NCBI RefSeq assembly: GCF_031457455.1
Contig: NZ_JAVDWU010000005.1
Location: 310,001 to 374,000, forward strand
From: Hydrogenophaga palleronii_A
GTDB taxonomy: Bacteria; Pseudomonadota; Gammaproteobacteria; Burkholderiales; Burkholderiaceae_C
Direction of reading: 5' to 3'
Length of the DNA: 64,000 nt
Made by a program: the position numbers and the translations under genes
Shown: in pieces, positions 1 through 8,622 of the stretch
How the letters are laid out: the number at the start of each line of letters is the position of its first letter
Numbering within the stretch: the first letter of the stretch is position 1
The notes under the pieces: model-generated
Database searches by the model: none
The model's input: the letters and a program-made list of their open reading frames with translations, nothing else
Told to the model about the DNA's origin: nothing

Positions 1-2
1 AG

Positions 3-560
3 GCCGTGGCCACCGCCTTTGCCGCAGTTCGGGAGCGCTTCGGCCGGCTGGATCTGCTGTTCAACAACGCCGGTGGCGGACTGACGGCGAAGACGCCCGA
101 TCTGGTGTCGGCGGCCGAATGGCGGCAGGTGGTGGACGTGAACCTGAACGGTGCGTTCTATTGCCTTTCGCAGGCCTTCAAGCTGATGAAAGAGCAGACG
201 CCCATGGGAGGTCGCATCATCAACAACGGCTCCATTTCGGCCTATGCGCCCCGCCCGGGTTCCATCGCCTACACCGCCACCAAACATGCCGTCAGCGGTC
301 TGACCAAAACCGCCGCACTCGACGGCCGCCCTTTTGGTATTGCGGTGGGGCAGATCGACATTGGCAACGCCGCGAGCGACATGACCGCCCGCATGGTCGA
401 CGGCGTGCCCCAGGCCGACGGCAGCATCCGCCCCGAGCCGCGCATGGACCTGCAGGCGGTGGTGGACACCTTCATGGGCATGGCACGCCTGCCGCTGTCG
501 GCCAATGTGCTGTTCACCACGGTCATGGCCACCAACATGCCCTACATCGGGCGCGGCTGA
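3..560 (+). CDS. SDR-family oxidoreductase, 5'-partial
   Basis: NAD(P)-dependent short-chain dehydrogenase/reductase whose N-terminal Rossmann glycine motif lies before the window edge; the reading frame is already open at base 3. What remains shows the NNAGGG motif, a Ser-containing strand (NNGSISAY) and the catalytic YTATK pair followed by an SGLTK helix. The C-terminal half is that of a classical SDR of about 250 residues. The substrate cannot be read from the sequence. It stops at 560, about 200 bp before the next gene, with no terminator evident. Confidence 0.85.
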   Translation, partial: AVATAFAAVRERFGRLDLLFNNAGGGLTAKTPDLVSAAEWRQVVDVNLNGAFYCLSQAFKLMKEQTPMGGRIINNGSISAYAPRPGSIAYTATKHAVSGLTKTAALDGRPFGIAVGQIDIGNAASDMTARMVDGVPQADGSIRPEPRMDLQAVVDTFMGMARLPLSANVLFTTVMATNMPYIGRG

Positions 561-760
561 CCATGTGGTGAGCCAGTGCCCGACCAGGACGCCGCGGCGC
601 GCGGTCGCCTGCGACCATGGGGAGCCCCCTTGCGTGACGGAGTTGGCGTCAGACGGCTTCATGCGGGTCCCGAACCGCACTATGCTTGGCGAAGCGCGTG
701 TGGCGGGGCAAGGCTGATGCCAGCGCGACCGAATTGACGGATTCCACCGGCGGAGAACAC

Positions 761-1612
761 ATGGCGAGCGATTTGGACACGGTCAGGGTGCTGAGGGCAC
801 TCTTCAACGACATGCCGCGCGCACCGGAGGGGCTGACCCAGGAAGAAACCGTGGCCTGGGTCCGGCAGTCGATGATGGACTACGAGGGCGGCGACATGGC
901 CTACATGCTCGAACACATCACGCGCAACGCCATGCTCGACATCGCCTTGCGCCTGCGTGAAGACGGCCATCTGCAGGACGACGTGGCCTTCGACGAAACG
1001 GTGGAGATGCTGTCCACGCCCGAAGGCCGAAAGACCTTCATGGACCGCATCATCGCCGCCCAGAAAACCGTGGACGCCACGGCGCGGCTGCTGCGCCGGG
1101 CCAAGCGCACACCGGGCGAGCCTGAACCGCATTTCAGTTCACTGCCTGAGGAAATCCAGCGCTTCATTGATGCGGCACCTGGCGGTCCTGGGCCCCTGTA
1201 TGCCGAGTACGCCGCCCGGGAAGACGTGATCGAGATCGGCGTGTTCGACGTGGCGCCCGCGCAGGTGCATGAGTTCTCGTGGGGCTTCGTGGCCGAGCAC
1301 GGAGATGCCTGGCATTTTTACGTGGCCGATGTCTGGCGCCGCGGAACGGTGGGCTATTTCGACCGCTTTGACCGCGTCTGGCAAAGGGAAACGACATCTC
1401 CCCGTGGCGGCGCCTTGTTTGCCTCACCCGTGCCTGCAGGCATTGCCATGGACGACGGCATCGGCAGCTTCAGCAGCATGGTGCTGACCTCGGAGGCCGG
1501 GCTTTCAGATCCTGATCTTCGCCACTGGGTGGGCGAGGTGTTCATCCTGAAGGTGCTGCCCTACATGGTGAGCCAGGTGCTGGACGACGACGACGACCTG
1601 CCGCTGCCATAA
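761..1612 (+). CDS. conserved-looking hypothetical protein, 283 aa
   Basis: I do not recognise the family. The ATG at 761 is chosen because GGAG lies 5 bp upstream; an earlier in-frame start at 686 would add an unconvincing Arg-rich leader. The protein is acidic and soluble in appearance, with no signal peptide or membrane segment, and ends in a run of aspartates (about residues 274-280) followed by LPLP. The central part is rich in aromatic residues. It stands alone between the SDR and the convergent thioesterase, and two tandem copies of a GC-rich repeat follow its stop codon directly. Confidence 0.6.
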   Translation: MASDLDTVRVLRALFNDMPRAPEGLTQEETVAWVRQSMMDYEGGDMAYMLEHITRNAMLDIALRLREDGHLQDDVAFDETVEMLSTPEGRKTFMDRIIAAQKTVDATARLLRRAKRTPGEPEPHFSSLPEEIQRFIDAAPGGPGPLYAEYAAREDVIEIGVFDVAPAQVHEFSWGFVAEHGDAWHFYVADVWRRGTVGYFDRFDRVWQRETTSPRGGALFASPVPAGIAMDDGIGSFSSMVLTSEAGLSDPDLRHWVGEVFILKVLPYMVSQVLDDDDDLPLP

Positions 1613-1616
1613 GGTT

Positions 1617-1770
1617 GGCCCCCACGCTCCGCCGCTGCGCGGGTCGCTGCCCCCCGAGGGGGCTGAGCCTGCCTTGGGGCGGCCCGGCGGCAGGCTCGAA
1701 GGCCCCCACGCTCCGCCGCTGCGCGGGTCGCTGCCCCCCGAGGGGGCTGACCTTGCTTGGGGCGGCCCTG
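1617..1770 (+). repeat. two tandem copies (84-bp period) of a GC-rich 3'-end repeat
   Basis: Two nearly identical blocks begin at 1617 and 1701, 84 bp apart. Each has a CGCCGCTGCGCGG segment, a CCCCCCGAGGGGGC palindrome and a CTTGGGGCGGCCC tail. The array starts 5 bp after the stop of the 761-1612 gene. The C-tract/G-tract hairpin relates it to the dispersed 3'-end family found elsewhere in the window, but the CCGGC-TTT-GCCGG hairpin is missing, so it looks like a sub-family. Confidence 0.8.
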
Positions 1771-1820
1771 CGCTTCGGTCGGTTGCTCCAGCGCGCGACC
1801 CACGACGCGTGAGGTGGTCC

Positions 1821-1903
1821 AGTCCAGGGGCACCGCCGGGCCGGCTTTGCCGGACGGCCAGTGCCGCCCCCTCGAGGGGGTGACGCGAAGCGGCGCGGGG
1901 GTG
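1821..1903 (-). repeat. dispersed 3'-end repeat, copy after thioesterase gene
   Basis: Contains the GGCACC outer-stem arm, the CCGGC-TTT-GCCGG hairpin, the CCCCCTCGAGGGGG palindrome and the GACGCGAAGCGGCGCGGGGG tail. The tail lies 10 bp from the stop codon of the leftward thioesterase gene, the same orientation to the upstream gene as all other copies. Confidence 0.85.
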
Positions 1904-1912
1904 TTTCCGGGT

Positions 1913-2395
1913 TCAGTCGCCAGCGTGAATGGCGGCAAAGCGGCGCTGCATTTCACGTCGCATCTCGCGGCGGATTTCGGCGGCTGCATGGCGGCGGCGC
2001 TCGTCGGGGGTGGCCGGCGCCAGCACGGGTACGGTGGCCGGCTTGCCATCGTCGTCGACCGCCACCATGGTGAAGAAGCAACTGTTCACATGGCGCACCG
2101 ACTGCACGCGGATGTCTTCGGCCACCACCTTGATGCCCACTTCCATCGATGAGTTGCCGGTGTGGTTGATGGAGGCGAGGAAGGTGACCAGTTCACCGAC
2201 CTGAATCGGCTGTCTGAACATGACCTGATCCACGCTGAGCGTGACCACATAACGGCCGGCGTATCGGCTGGCACAGGCGTAGGCCACCTGGTCCAGCAGC
2301 TTGAGGATGGAGCCGCCATGGACCTTGCCGGAAAAATTGGCCATGTCGGGCGTCATCAAGACGGTCATGGTCAGTTGGTGTGAGGGCAGGTTCAT
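1913..2395 (-). CDS. acyl-CoA thioesterase, hotdog fold (YciA-like)
   Basis: Hydrolyses acyl-CoA thioesters to free acid and CoA in the cytoplasm. The 160-aa length, the NFSGKVHGGSILKLLDQ segment near residues 15-31 with its HGG turn, and the VDQVMFRQPIQVGE strand fit the single-hotdog acyl-CoA hydrolase family. The frame stays open far upstream, to about 3100, but that part is antisense to the ligase; the ATG at 2395 gives a normal-length protein. The Arg-rich C-terminus (about 130-155) is unusual but seen in this family. It is divergent from an acyl-CoA ligase with a gap of about 100 bp, so the two may share a regulatory region and balance acyl-CoA formation against hydrolysis. Confidence 0.85.
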   Translation of the reverse strand: MNLPSHQLTMTVLMTPDMANFSGKVHGGSILKLLDQVAYACASRYAGRYVVTLSVDQVMFRQPIQVGELVTFLASINHTGNSSMEVGIKVVAEDIRVQSVRHVNSCFFTMVAVDDDGKPATVPVLAPATPDERRRHAAAEIRREMRREMQRRFAAIHAGD

Positions 2396-2497
2396 GGTGC
2401 GGAATGACAGTGAAAGAGGGACGGAAAGTGGCGAAGTATGAAGGAAACGGCGCACGCCGGGGACAGACAGCCGCACGCCCCGGGTCCAGAATGCCGC

Positions 2498-4210
2498 ATG
2501 CCCATGCCGCACGATCCCCATTGGCCACCCAACCTGCCGCGCCGGCTCACGCTGCCTGAGACCAGCTTGTTCTACAACGCCGAGGTGTCGGCCCGGCGGT
2601 TTCCCCACAAGCCTTTTCTGCTGTACTACGGCGAGCCACTGAGCTTCGCCCGCTTTCACGACGAAGCCACGCGCCTGGCCGGCTACCTGCAGCACGATTG
2701 CGGCGTGAAGGCTGGCGACCGCGTGCTGCTGTACCTGCAGAACAGCCCGCAGTGGATGCTGGGCTACTACGCCATCTTGCGTGCCAACGCGGTGGTGGTG
2801 CCGGTGAACCCCATGAACATGAGCGAAGAACTGGCGCACTACGTGGCCGACAGCGGCGCCCGCGTGGCCTTGGTGGCTCAAGACCTGTTGCCGCAAGCGC
2901 TGCCGCACCACCGGACCCACGGCGCTACGGGCGAGGCCGCGATCGATCACCTGGTGGTGGCCACCTACAGCGACTACCTGGGCCAACCCGAAGGCCTGCG
3001 GCTGCCCGACTTCGTGACCGATCCCCGCCGGGTTTCCCAAGGTGCGGGCCTGCACGCCTGGCACGATGCGCTGGCCGCCCACCGTGCGCCTGGACCACAT
3101 ACCGCCGGGCCCGACGATCTGTGCGTGATGCCCTACACGTCAGGCACCACCGGCCACCCCAAGGGCTGCATGCACACGCACCGCAGCGTGATGTGCACCG
3201 CGGTGGGTGGCATGCACTGGTTCGCCCGCACGCAGGACGACGTCATGCTCTCGGTGCTGCCGCTCTTTCATGTGACCGGCATGACCGGGGGCATGAACGG
3301 TCCCTTGCTGGTCGGTGCCTCGGTGGTACTGATGTCGCGCTGGGACCGCGAGACCGCCGCCGAACTCATGCAGCGCCACGGGGTGACCAGCTGGCAGGCC
3401 ATCGCCACCATGGTGGTGGACTTTCTGGCCAATCCGCGCATTGATGAAGTCGACCTGTCTGCCCTCAACGGCATCCGCGGCGGTGGCGCCGCCATGCCCG
3501 AAGCGGTGGCAGCCAAGCTCAAGGCATTGACCGGGCTGGACTATGTGGAGGGCTACGGCATGTCAGAAACCATGGCCGCTACCCACATCAACCCGCCGCA
3601 CCGGCCCAAGCCGCAGTGCCTGGGCATTCCGGTGTTCGGAGTGGACGCCCGCATCCTCGATCCCGTGACCTTGCAGGAAGTGCCGCAAGGCGAAACGGGT
3701 GAAGTCGTGGTGCACGCGCCGCAGGTGATGCAGGGCTACTGGCGCAATGACAAGGCCACTGCCGAGGCGTTCATCGACATCGACGGCCAGCGCTTCCTGC
3801 GCACGGGCGATCTGGCCCGGGTGGACGAAGACGGCTATTTCTTCATGACCGATCGGCTCAAGCGCATGATCAACGCCAGCGGCTACAAGGTGTGGCCAGC
3901 CGAGGTGGAAGCGCTGATGTACGCCCACCCGGCAATCCACGAGGTCTGCGTGATCGGCGCGCAGGACGACAAGCGCGGTGAAACCGTGAAGGCGGTGGTG
4001 GTGCTCAAGCCCGAGCACAGGGGCCAGGTGAGCGAGCAGGACATCGTGGCGTGGGCGCGTGAGCACATGGCAGCCTACAAGAGCCCGCGGTTGGTGAGCT
4101 TTGTGGAAAGCCTGCCCAAGTCCGGTACCGGCAAGATCATGTGGCGCGAGCTGCAGGAGCGCCAGGCCGAGGCAGACGCGGGCGCCAGCAGCCTTTCACC
4201 CGGGGCCTGA
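2498..4210 (+). CDS. AMP-dependent acyl-CoA synthetase (fatty acid/aromatic acid CoA ligase)
   Basis: ANL-superfamily enzyme: activates a carboxylic acid with ATP to an acyl-adenylate, then transfers it to CoA. The visible motifs come in the right order: YTSGTTGHPKG phosphate-binding loop, GYGMSETMA adenylate motif, TGDLARVDEDGYF hinge region, and the C-terminal PKSGTGKIMWREL with the catalytic lysine. Length is about 570 aa, normal for the family. The start is uncertain: ATG 2498 is chosen, but 2438 and 2504 are possible and none has a strong ribosome site. Substrate chain length cannot be read; closest in style to medium/long-chain FadD-like ligases. Confidence 0.88.
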   Translation: MPMPHDPHWPPNLPRRLTLPETSLFYNAEVSARRFPHKPFLLYYGEPLSFARFHDEATRLAGYLQHDCGVKAGDRVLLYLQNSPQWMLGYYAILRANAVVVPVNPMNMSEELAHYVADSGARVALVAQDLLPQALPHHRTHGATGEAAIDHLVVATYSDYLGQPEGLRLPDFVTDPRRVSQGAGLHAWHDALAAHRAPGPHTAGPDDLCVMPYTSGTTGHPKGCMHTHRSVMCTAVGGMHWFARTQDDVMLSVLPLFHVTGMTGGMNGPLLVGASVVLMSRWDRETAAELMQRHGVTSWQAIATMVVDFLANPRIDEVDLSALNGIRGGGAAMPEAVAAKLKALTGLDYVEGYGMSETMAATHINPPHRPKPQCLGIPVFGVDARILDPVTLQEVPQGETGEVVVHAPQVMQGYWRNDKATAEAFIDIDGQRFLRTGDLARVDEDGYFFMTDRLKRMINASGYKVWPAEVEALMYAHPAIHEVCVIGAQDDKRGETVKAVVVLKPEHRGQVSEQDIVAWAREHMAAYKSPRLVSFVESLPKSGTGKIMWRELQERQAEADAGASSLSPGA

Positions 4211-4302
4211 TCGGCTGCACAGGCCGGCCAGTCAGGTCAGGCGGGCGGCGGGTGCGGCGGCCGTCTCAGAGGCTTTCTGGGGTGTTTGGTGTCGCTCCAT
4301 GT

Positions 4303-4321
4303 ACGGTAGCGCACATACCGT
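4303..4321. promoter_or_regulatory. inverted repeat ACGGTA-N7-TACCGT, possible operator
   Basis: A perfect 6-bp dyad with a 7-bp spacer lies about 95 bp before the sensor kinase start, in the gap after the acyl-CoA ligase. The symmetry and position suit a dimeric regulator. No regulator can be named. Confidence 0.35.
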
Positions 4322-4415
4322 CGAGGCACACTGTGGCGCAATGGTTCCACACCGCAAGACACAACGGACACCGGCCCTCTTCTTCAAACGCACCGTGGCT
4401 ACACCGGAGTCACCG

Positions 4416-5555
4416 ATGGAAGAAGACATGCATCAATTTTTAGCGGACAACCGGGGCGAACTCATCGAACGGTGCAAGGCCAAGGTCGCACAAAGGCCCA
4501 GGCGGGCGGCCACTGCGGCCCAGCTTGCCAATGGCATTCCGATGTTCCTCGACCAGCTGATGAGAACCCTGCAGGCACAAGACAAGGGCGATCTGGAAGA
4601 GAGTTTCAGGATTTCCGGCGCTTCAGGCGGTGACGCGGCCAACCTGTCCGAAATGGGTGAGAGCGCCGCAGCGCATGGCAAGCAGCTTCTTGGACTCGGT
4701 TTCTCTGTGGACCAGGTGGTGCACGACTATGGCGACCTTTGCCAGGCCATCACCGATCTGGCCGTCGAGCGCGAAGAGCCATTCTCCGTTGAAGAATTCC
4801 GCACGCTGAACAGGTGCCTGGACAACGCCATCGCCGACGCGGTCACCGAATTCGCCATGGAGCGCGACGCCAGTGTTGCCCTGAAACAGGCCGCGGTGGA
4901 ATACGAGCGTCTGGGCATGCTGGTGCATGAATTGCGAAACTACCTGAACACGGCCACGCTGGCCTTCGCCGCCCTGGAATCCGGGAAGCTGCCGATCGGG
5001 GGGGCGACAGGGGCTGTCATGAAGCGGAGTCTGTCTTCCCTGGCGACCTTGCTCAACCTGTCTCAGTCGGCGGTCAGTGTCGCCGCCGAGGCGCCGCACT
5101 CGGGTGTTTTTTCGCTCATGCTGTTTGTTGCTGAAGCCAGGAACGCCGCCTGTCTCGACGCAAGTGACAAAGGCTGCAGTTTCTCGGTCGACGAAGTGGA
5201 CCCGACACTCGGTATCGCTGGCAACCGGGAGCGTCTGATGGCTGCATTGAACAACCTGCTCCAGAACGCATTCAAGTTCACCCGCGCGCACACGGAGGTC
5301 GCGTTGTGTGCCTATGCGGAAGGAGGGCAGGTGCTGGTGGAGGTCAGGGACCACAGCGGCGGCCTGCCACCAGGTTCGGCCGTGAGCATCTTCCAGCCGT
5401 TTGTTCAAGCGAGCGACAACAAGAGCGGCATGGGGCTGGGTCTGACCATCGCCAAGCGCAATGTCGAGGCGGACGGCGGCACCTTGACCGTGCGGGATGT
5501 GCCCGGTACGGGTTGCATCTTCACCATCAGGCTTCCGCGCAGGACGCTCAGTTAG
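4416..5555 (+). CDS. sensor histidine kinase, soluble, orphan
   Basis: A 379-aa cytoplasmic kinase with no membrane segments. The N-terminal ~155 residues are helical, of the kind seen in RsbRD-like sensor modules. The H-box is LVHELRNYL with the phospho-accepting His near residue 171. The HATPase core has an N-box (LNNLLQNAFKF), a DHSGGLPPG G1-like box and GMGLGLTIAKR. The start at 4416 has GGAG 7 bp upstream; another ATG 12 bp on is possible. There is no partner response regulator next to it, so its target is unknown. The neighbours are metabolic genes. Confidence 0.85.
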   Translation: MEEDMHQFLADNRGELIERCKAKVAQRPRRAATAAQLANGIPMFLDQLMRTLQAQDKGDLEESFRISGASGGDAANLSEMGESAAAHGKQLLGLGFSVDQVVHDYGDLCQAITDLAVEREEPFSVEEFRTLNRCLDNAIADAVTEFAMERDASVALKQAAVEYERLGMLVHELRNYLNTATLAFAALESGKLPIGGATGAVMKRSLSSLATLLNLSQSAVSVAAEAPHSGVFSLMLFVAEARNAACLDASDKGCSFSVDEVDPTLGIAGNRERLMAALNNLLQNAFKFTRAHTEVALCAYAEGGQVLVEVRDHSGGLPPGSAVSIFQPFVQASDNKSGMGLGLTIAKRNVEADGGTLTVRDVPGTGCIFTIRLPRRTLS

Positions 5556-5595
5556 CACCCACCAGCACTGCTTTTCAACAAGCATTGCAGTGGTT

Positions 5596-6015
5596 TTACC
5601 GATAGCTGGTCAGCAGAATGCTGGTTTCCGTGCCGCGGATGCCGCTGATCAGGCGGATGCGCTCCAGCGCCTGCGACAGCTCGCCCATGGAACCCACCTC
5701 GATCTCGGCCAGCAGATCCCAGCGGCCGTTGGTGTCGTGCAGACCGGCCACGGCCGGTTCGCCCAGCAGGCTGGCCAGCACGCGCCGCGACTGGTTGCCC
5801 TCCACCAGCACTCCCATCCAGGCCCGGATGCGCTCGGGCTGTGCCTCCGGGCGCAGGCGCACCGTGTAGCCCACGATCACCTGGCTGTCTTCCAGTTTGC
5901 GCAGCCGGTTGGTCACCGTGCCGCGCGAAACCTTCAGCTTGTGGGCGAGGTCGGCCACAGAAAGGCGTGCGTTCTGGCGCAGGGTGGCGATGAGTTGCTG
6001 ATCGAGTTGGTCCAT
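5596..6015 (-). CDS. Lrp/AsnC-family transcriptional regulator
   Basis: A 139-aa feast/famine regulator. The N-terminal winged HTH (residues 1-60, DQLDQQLIATLRQNARLS, then SRGTVTNRLRKLE) precedes the RAM/AsnC ligand-binding domain (about 65-139, ending ISGIRGTETSILLTSYR). The ATG at 6015 is preferred over a TTG 6 bp upstream. It is divergently transcribed from ornithine cyclodeaminase. That arrangement is common for local Lrp regulators of amino-acid catabolism, so control of the neighbour in response to ornithine or a related amino acid is likely (inference). Confidence 0.92.
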   Translation of the reverse strand: MDQLDQQLIATLRQNARLSVADLAHKLKVSRGTVTNRLRKLEDSQVIVGYTVRLRPEAQPERIRAWMGVLVEGNQSRRVLASLLGEPAVAGLHDTNGRWDLLAEIEVGSMGELSQALERIRLISGIRGTETSILLTSYR

Positions 6016-6189
6016 GTGCAAAACGCCAAAAGGTGTTGTCGTTCTGCTGGATTTTCTGCCATATCTCTACCTTTTTGGCGCTTTTCATTGCCACGTGCCA
6101 CCGGCAAACTGGTTCTCATGCTTGAGAGGATTTGGGGCCCAGACACCTGGGCGCCGCCCTCGCTGCACCTTGAGACACTGGAAAACCCC

Positions 6190-7311
6190 ATGAAAAGCGC
6201 CTCCACACACACCCAACACGCCACCGCGCGAGCCGACCTGGCGCGTTTCGCGACAACAGGCACCCTGTACCTCAGTGCCCCCGAAGCCGCCGAGTTGGTG
6301 CGGCGCCTGGGACTGACGCACTGCCTGGGCCGCCTGGCCGAGCACATCCGCGCCGACTTTCTGCGCTGGGCCGATTTCGACAAGACGGCGCGCGTGGCCT
6401 CGCATTCGCAGGGCGGGGTGATCGAGCTCATGCCGGTCGCCGACGACCACCGCTACAGCTTCAAGTACGTCAACGGCCACCCGGGCAACACCCGCCACGG
6501 CCTGCCCACGGTGATGGCCTTTGGTGTGCTGGCCGATGTGGACAGCGGCGCGCCGCTGTTCCTGAGTGAACTCACCCTCACCACGGCCCTGCGCACGGCC
6601 GCCATGTCGGCTCTGGCCGCCCAGGTGCTGGCCCGACCGGACAGCCGCACGATGGCGCTGATCGGCAACGGTGCCCAGAGCGAATTCCAGGCCCTTGCTT
6701 TCCGAGATCTGGTGGGTATTACCTCGCTCCGTGTGTTCGACGTGGACCCCGCCGCGACTGCCAAACTGGTGTTCAATCTGCAGCGCAGCGGCTTGCAGGT
6801 CACGGTGTGCTCCAGCACGGCCGAGGCGGTGGCCGGTGCCGACATCGTGACCACGGTGACCGCCGACAAGCGCAACGCCCTCATCCTCACCCCCGACATG
6901 ATCGCGCCCGGCATGCACCTCAACGCCGTGGGGGGCGACTGCCCCGGTAAAACGGAGTTGCACGGCGACATCCTGGACACCGCCAAGGTGTTCGTCGAGT
7001 ACGAGCCGCAGTCGCGCATCGAAGGCGAGATCCAGCACAAGCCGGAGAACTTTGCTGTCACCGAGTTGTGGCAGGTGTTGGTCGGTGAACGCAGCGGACG
7101 CGACAGCACCGAGCAGGTCACCGTGTTCGACTCGGTCGGCTTCGCACTGGAAGACTTCTCTGCCCTGCGCTTCATGATGGACAGCGCCGTCCGCCTGGGC
7201 CTGGGTCAGCGCATCGATCTGATCCCCCGGCTGGCCGACCCGAAGAATCTCTACGGTTCGCTGCGCCCGGTCTCGTTGGGTACATCGCCTACCCATCTGC
7301 AACCTGCCTGA
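6190..7311 (+). CDS. ocd: ornithine cyclodeaminase
   Basis: Converts L-ornithine to L-proline and ammonia using bound NAD. The 373-aa length and the GNGAQSEFQALAF dinucleotide-binding motif match the ornithine cyclodeaminase/mu-crystallin family, as do the FKYVNGHPGNT substrate loop and the GMHLNAVGGDCPGKTEL segment. These are more typical of true OCD than of alanine dehydrogenase-type members. The start at 6190 is chosen because the upstream frame runs into the divergent regulator and has no signal. The 174-bp gap to the Lrp gene should hold both promoters. The 237 bp after the stop contain a CCCCTTTGAAGGGG palindrome but no gene. Confidence 0.9.
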   Translation: MKSASTHTQHATARADLARFATTGTLYLSAPEAAELVRRLGLTHCLGRLAEHIRADFLRWADFDKTARVASHSQGGVIELMPVADDHRYSFKYVNGHPGNTRHGLPTVMAFGVLADVDSGAPLFLSELTLTTALRTAAMSALAAQVLARPDSRTMALIGNGAQSEFQALAFRDLVGITSLRVFDVDPAATAKLVFNLQRSGLQVTVCSSTAEAVAGADIVTTVTADKRNALILTPDMIAPGMHLNAVGGDCPGKTELHGDILDTAKVFVEYEPQSRIEGEIQHKPENFAVTELWQVLVGERSGRDSTEQVTVFDSVGFALEDFSALRFMMDSAVRLGLGQRIDLIPRLADPKNLYGSLRPVSLGTSPTHLQPA

Positions 7312-7548
7312 GGCAGGCCTCCCGATTCGCCAGAGTGAACCCCTTTGAAGGGGGGCTGGGGCTTTCAGTTTCCCGGCAAATCGTGGAGGATGATCGCAGG
7401 GCATTCGACAAAAGGGTTCCCTTGACGGGAGCTTGATTTTGCCCTGCAAGGGAAATATCACCGAAACGAAATCAAGGAACACCGCCTGCGTTGAAGACCC
7501 GTGGAGATGAAGTGGTGACAGAATGCAACCGAACACAGAGGGCTGGAC

Positions 7549-8622
7549 ATGTTGCAATCGGCAGCGTTCCCTGCGCGGGAGCAGGTATCCAGGGAGCTGA
7601 GAACGGGGTGGGGCCAGAACCTGGCTGACCCTGCCGCGGGTGCCTGGGCCAGGCGCATTGGCTCGCTGGCGTTGCTCGCCTTCAGCTTGGTCCTGGGCTC
7701 CTGCGAATCGCCTCCACCCCCACCCCTGGTGCTGGGCGTGAACAGCTGGGTCGGGTACGACCCGCTGGTGCTGGCCCGTGATCGCGACATGATCGACACT
7801 GCGCAGATCAAGGTGGTGGAACTCTCCTCCAGCTCGGAGACCATGCGTGGCTTTCGCAACGGACTGATCGACGCGGCAGCCCTCACCCTGGACGAAGCAT
7901 TGCGACTGGCCGGCGAAGGGCAGGACTTGCGCCTGGTGGCACTGCTCGATGCTTCCGCCGGCGCTGATGTGGTGCTGGCCCGCTCAGGAATTGGCACGCT
8001 GCAGGCGCTGCGGGGCGAAACGATTGCGGTGGAGCGATCAGCCGTGGGGGCGCTCATGCTGACGCGGCTGCTTCAAAAAGCCGGGCTGCGGCCGGCCGAC
8101 GTGAATGTGCTCAATCTCGAAGCCAGTCTGCATCTGGACGCGCTGCGCGACGGCAAGGCGGGGGCCGCCATTTCCTATCAACCGCTGGCGAGCGCTTTGA
8201 AGAAGGCCGGCTTCCATGTGGTCTTCGACAGTGCCGGTCTGAGTGACGAACTGTTCGACGTGCTGGTGGTGCGCGCCAGTGCATTGAGGGAGCGGCCCGC
8301 GCAGGTCGACGCGTTGATCGCAGGCTGGCGCGAGGGCTTGAGGGCACTGGAGCGCGACAGGGCAGCGACGGCCGCCGACATGGCCAGAGGCACCGACATG
8401 ACACCCGAGGAATACGTGGATACCCTGGGTGGCCTTGCCTTCTACGAGCCTGCGGCCTCACTGAAGCAGCTCACGGGTCAGCCACCCCCCTTGGTGCATG
8501 GCGCAGAACGCCTGGTGCAAACCCTGATCTCGGCGGGGCTGCTCGACCAGGCGCCAGACTGGGGGCGCCTCATCGATCCAGAGCCGGCTCGACGTGTCAT
8601 GAATGCGGAGAAACCGTCTTGA
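7549..8622 (+). CDS. periplasmic substrate-binding lipoprotein (NMT1/TauA-like)
   Basis: A 357-aa ABC-type solute-binding protein. A long n-region is followed by a hydrophobic stretch and a lipobox LGSC with Cys near residue 52, then a proline linker. The mature part starts LVLGVNSWVGYDPLVLAR and continues with an RNGLIDAAALTLDEAL pattern, as in NMT1/TauA/SsuA-type proteins. There is no permease or ATPase gene beside it. Instead its stop overlaps the start of a sensor kinase (TTGA), so it probably presents a ligand to that kinase rather than to a transporter (inference). The ligand is unknown. Confidence 0.85.
   Translation: MLQSAAFPAREQVSRELRTGWGQNLADPAAGAWARRIGSLALLAFSLVLGSCESPPPPPLVLGVNSWVGYDPLVLARDRDMIDTAQIKVVELSSSSETMRGFRNGLIDAAALTLDEALRLAGEGQDLRLVALLDASAGADVVLARSGIGTLQALRGETIAVERSAVGALMLTRLLQKAGLRPADVNVLNLEASLHLDALRDGKAGAAISYQPLASALKKAGFHVVFDSAGLSDELFDVLVVRASALRERPAQVDALIAGWREGLRALERDRAATAADMARGTDMTPEEYVDTLGGLAFYEPAASLKQLTGQPPPLVHGAERLVQTLISAGLLDQAPDWGRLIDPEPARRVMNAEKPS

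Noticed and set aside
1617..1770. Tandem GC-rich units considered as a CRISPR array
   Set aside because: Only two units, no regular repeat-spacer pattern, and no cas genes; the units belong to the 3'-end repeat sub-family.
2396..3100. Upstream extension of the thioesterase frame
   Set aside because: It runs antisense through the acyl-CoA ligase and would more than double a single-hotdog protein; the ATG at 2395 gives normal length.
6085..7557. 490-codon minus-strand frame opposite ornithine cyclodeaminase
   Set aside because: Shadow frame; the coding strand has diagnostic OCD motifs and correct length.
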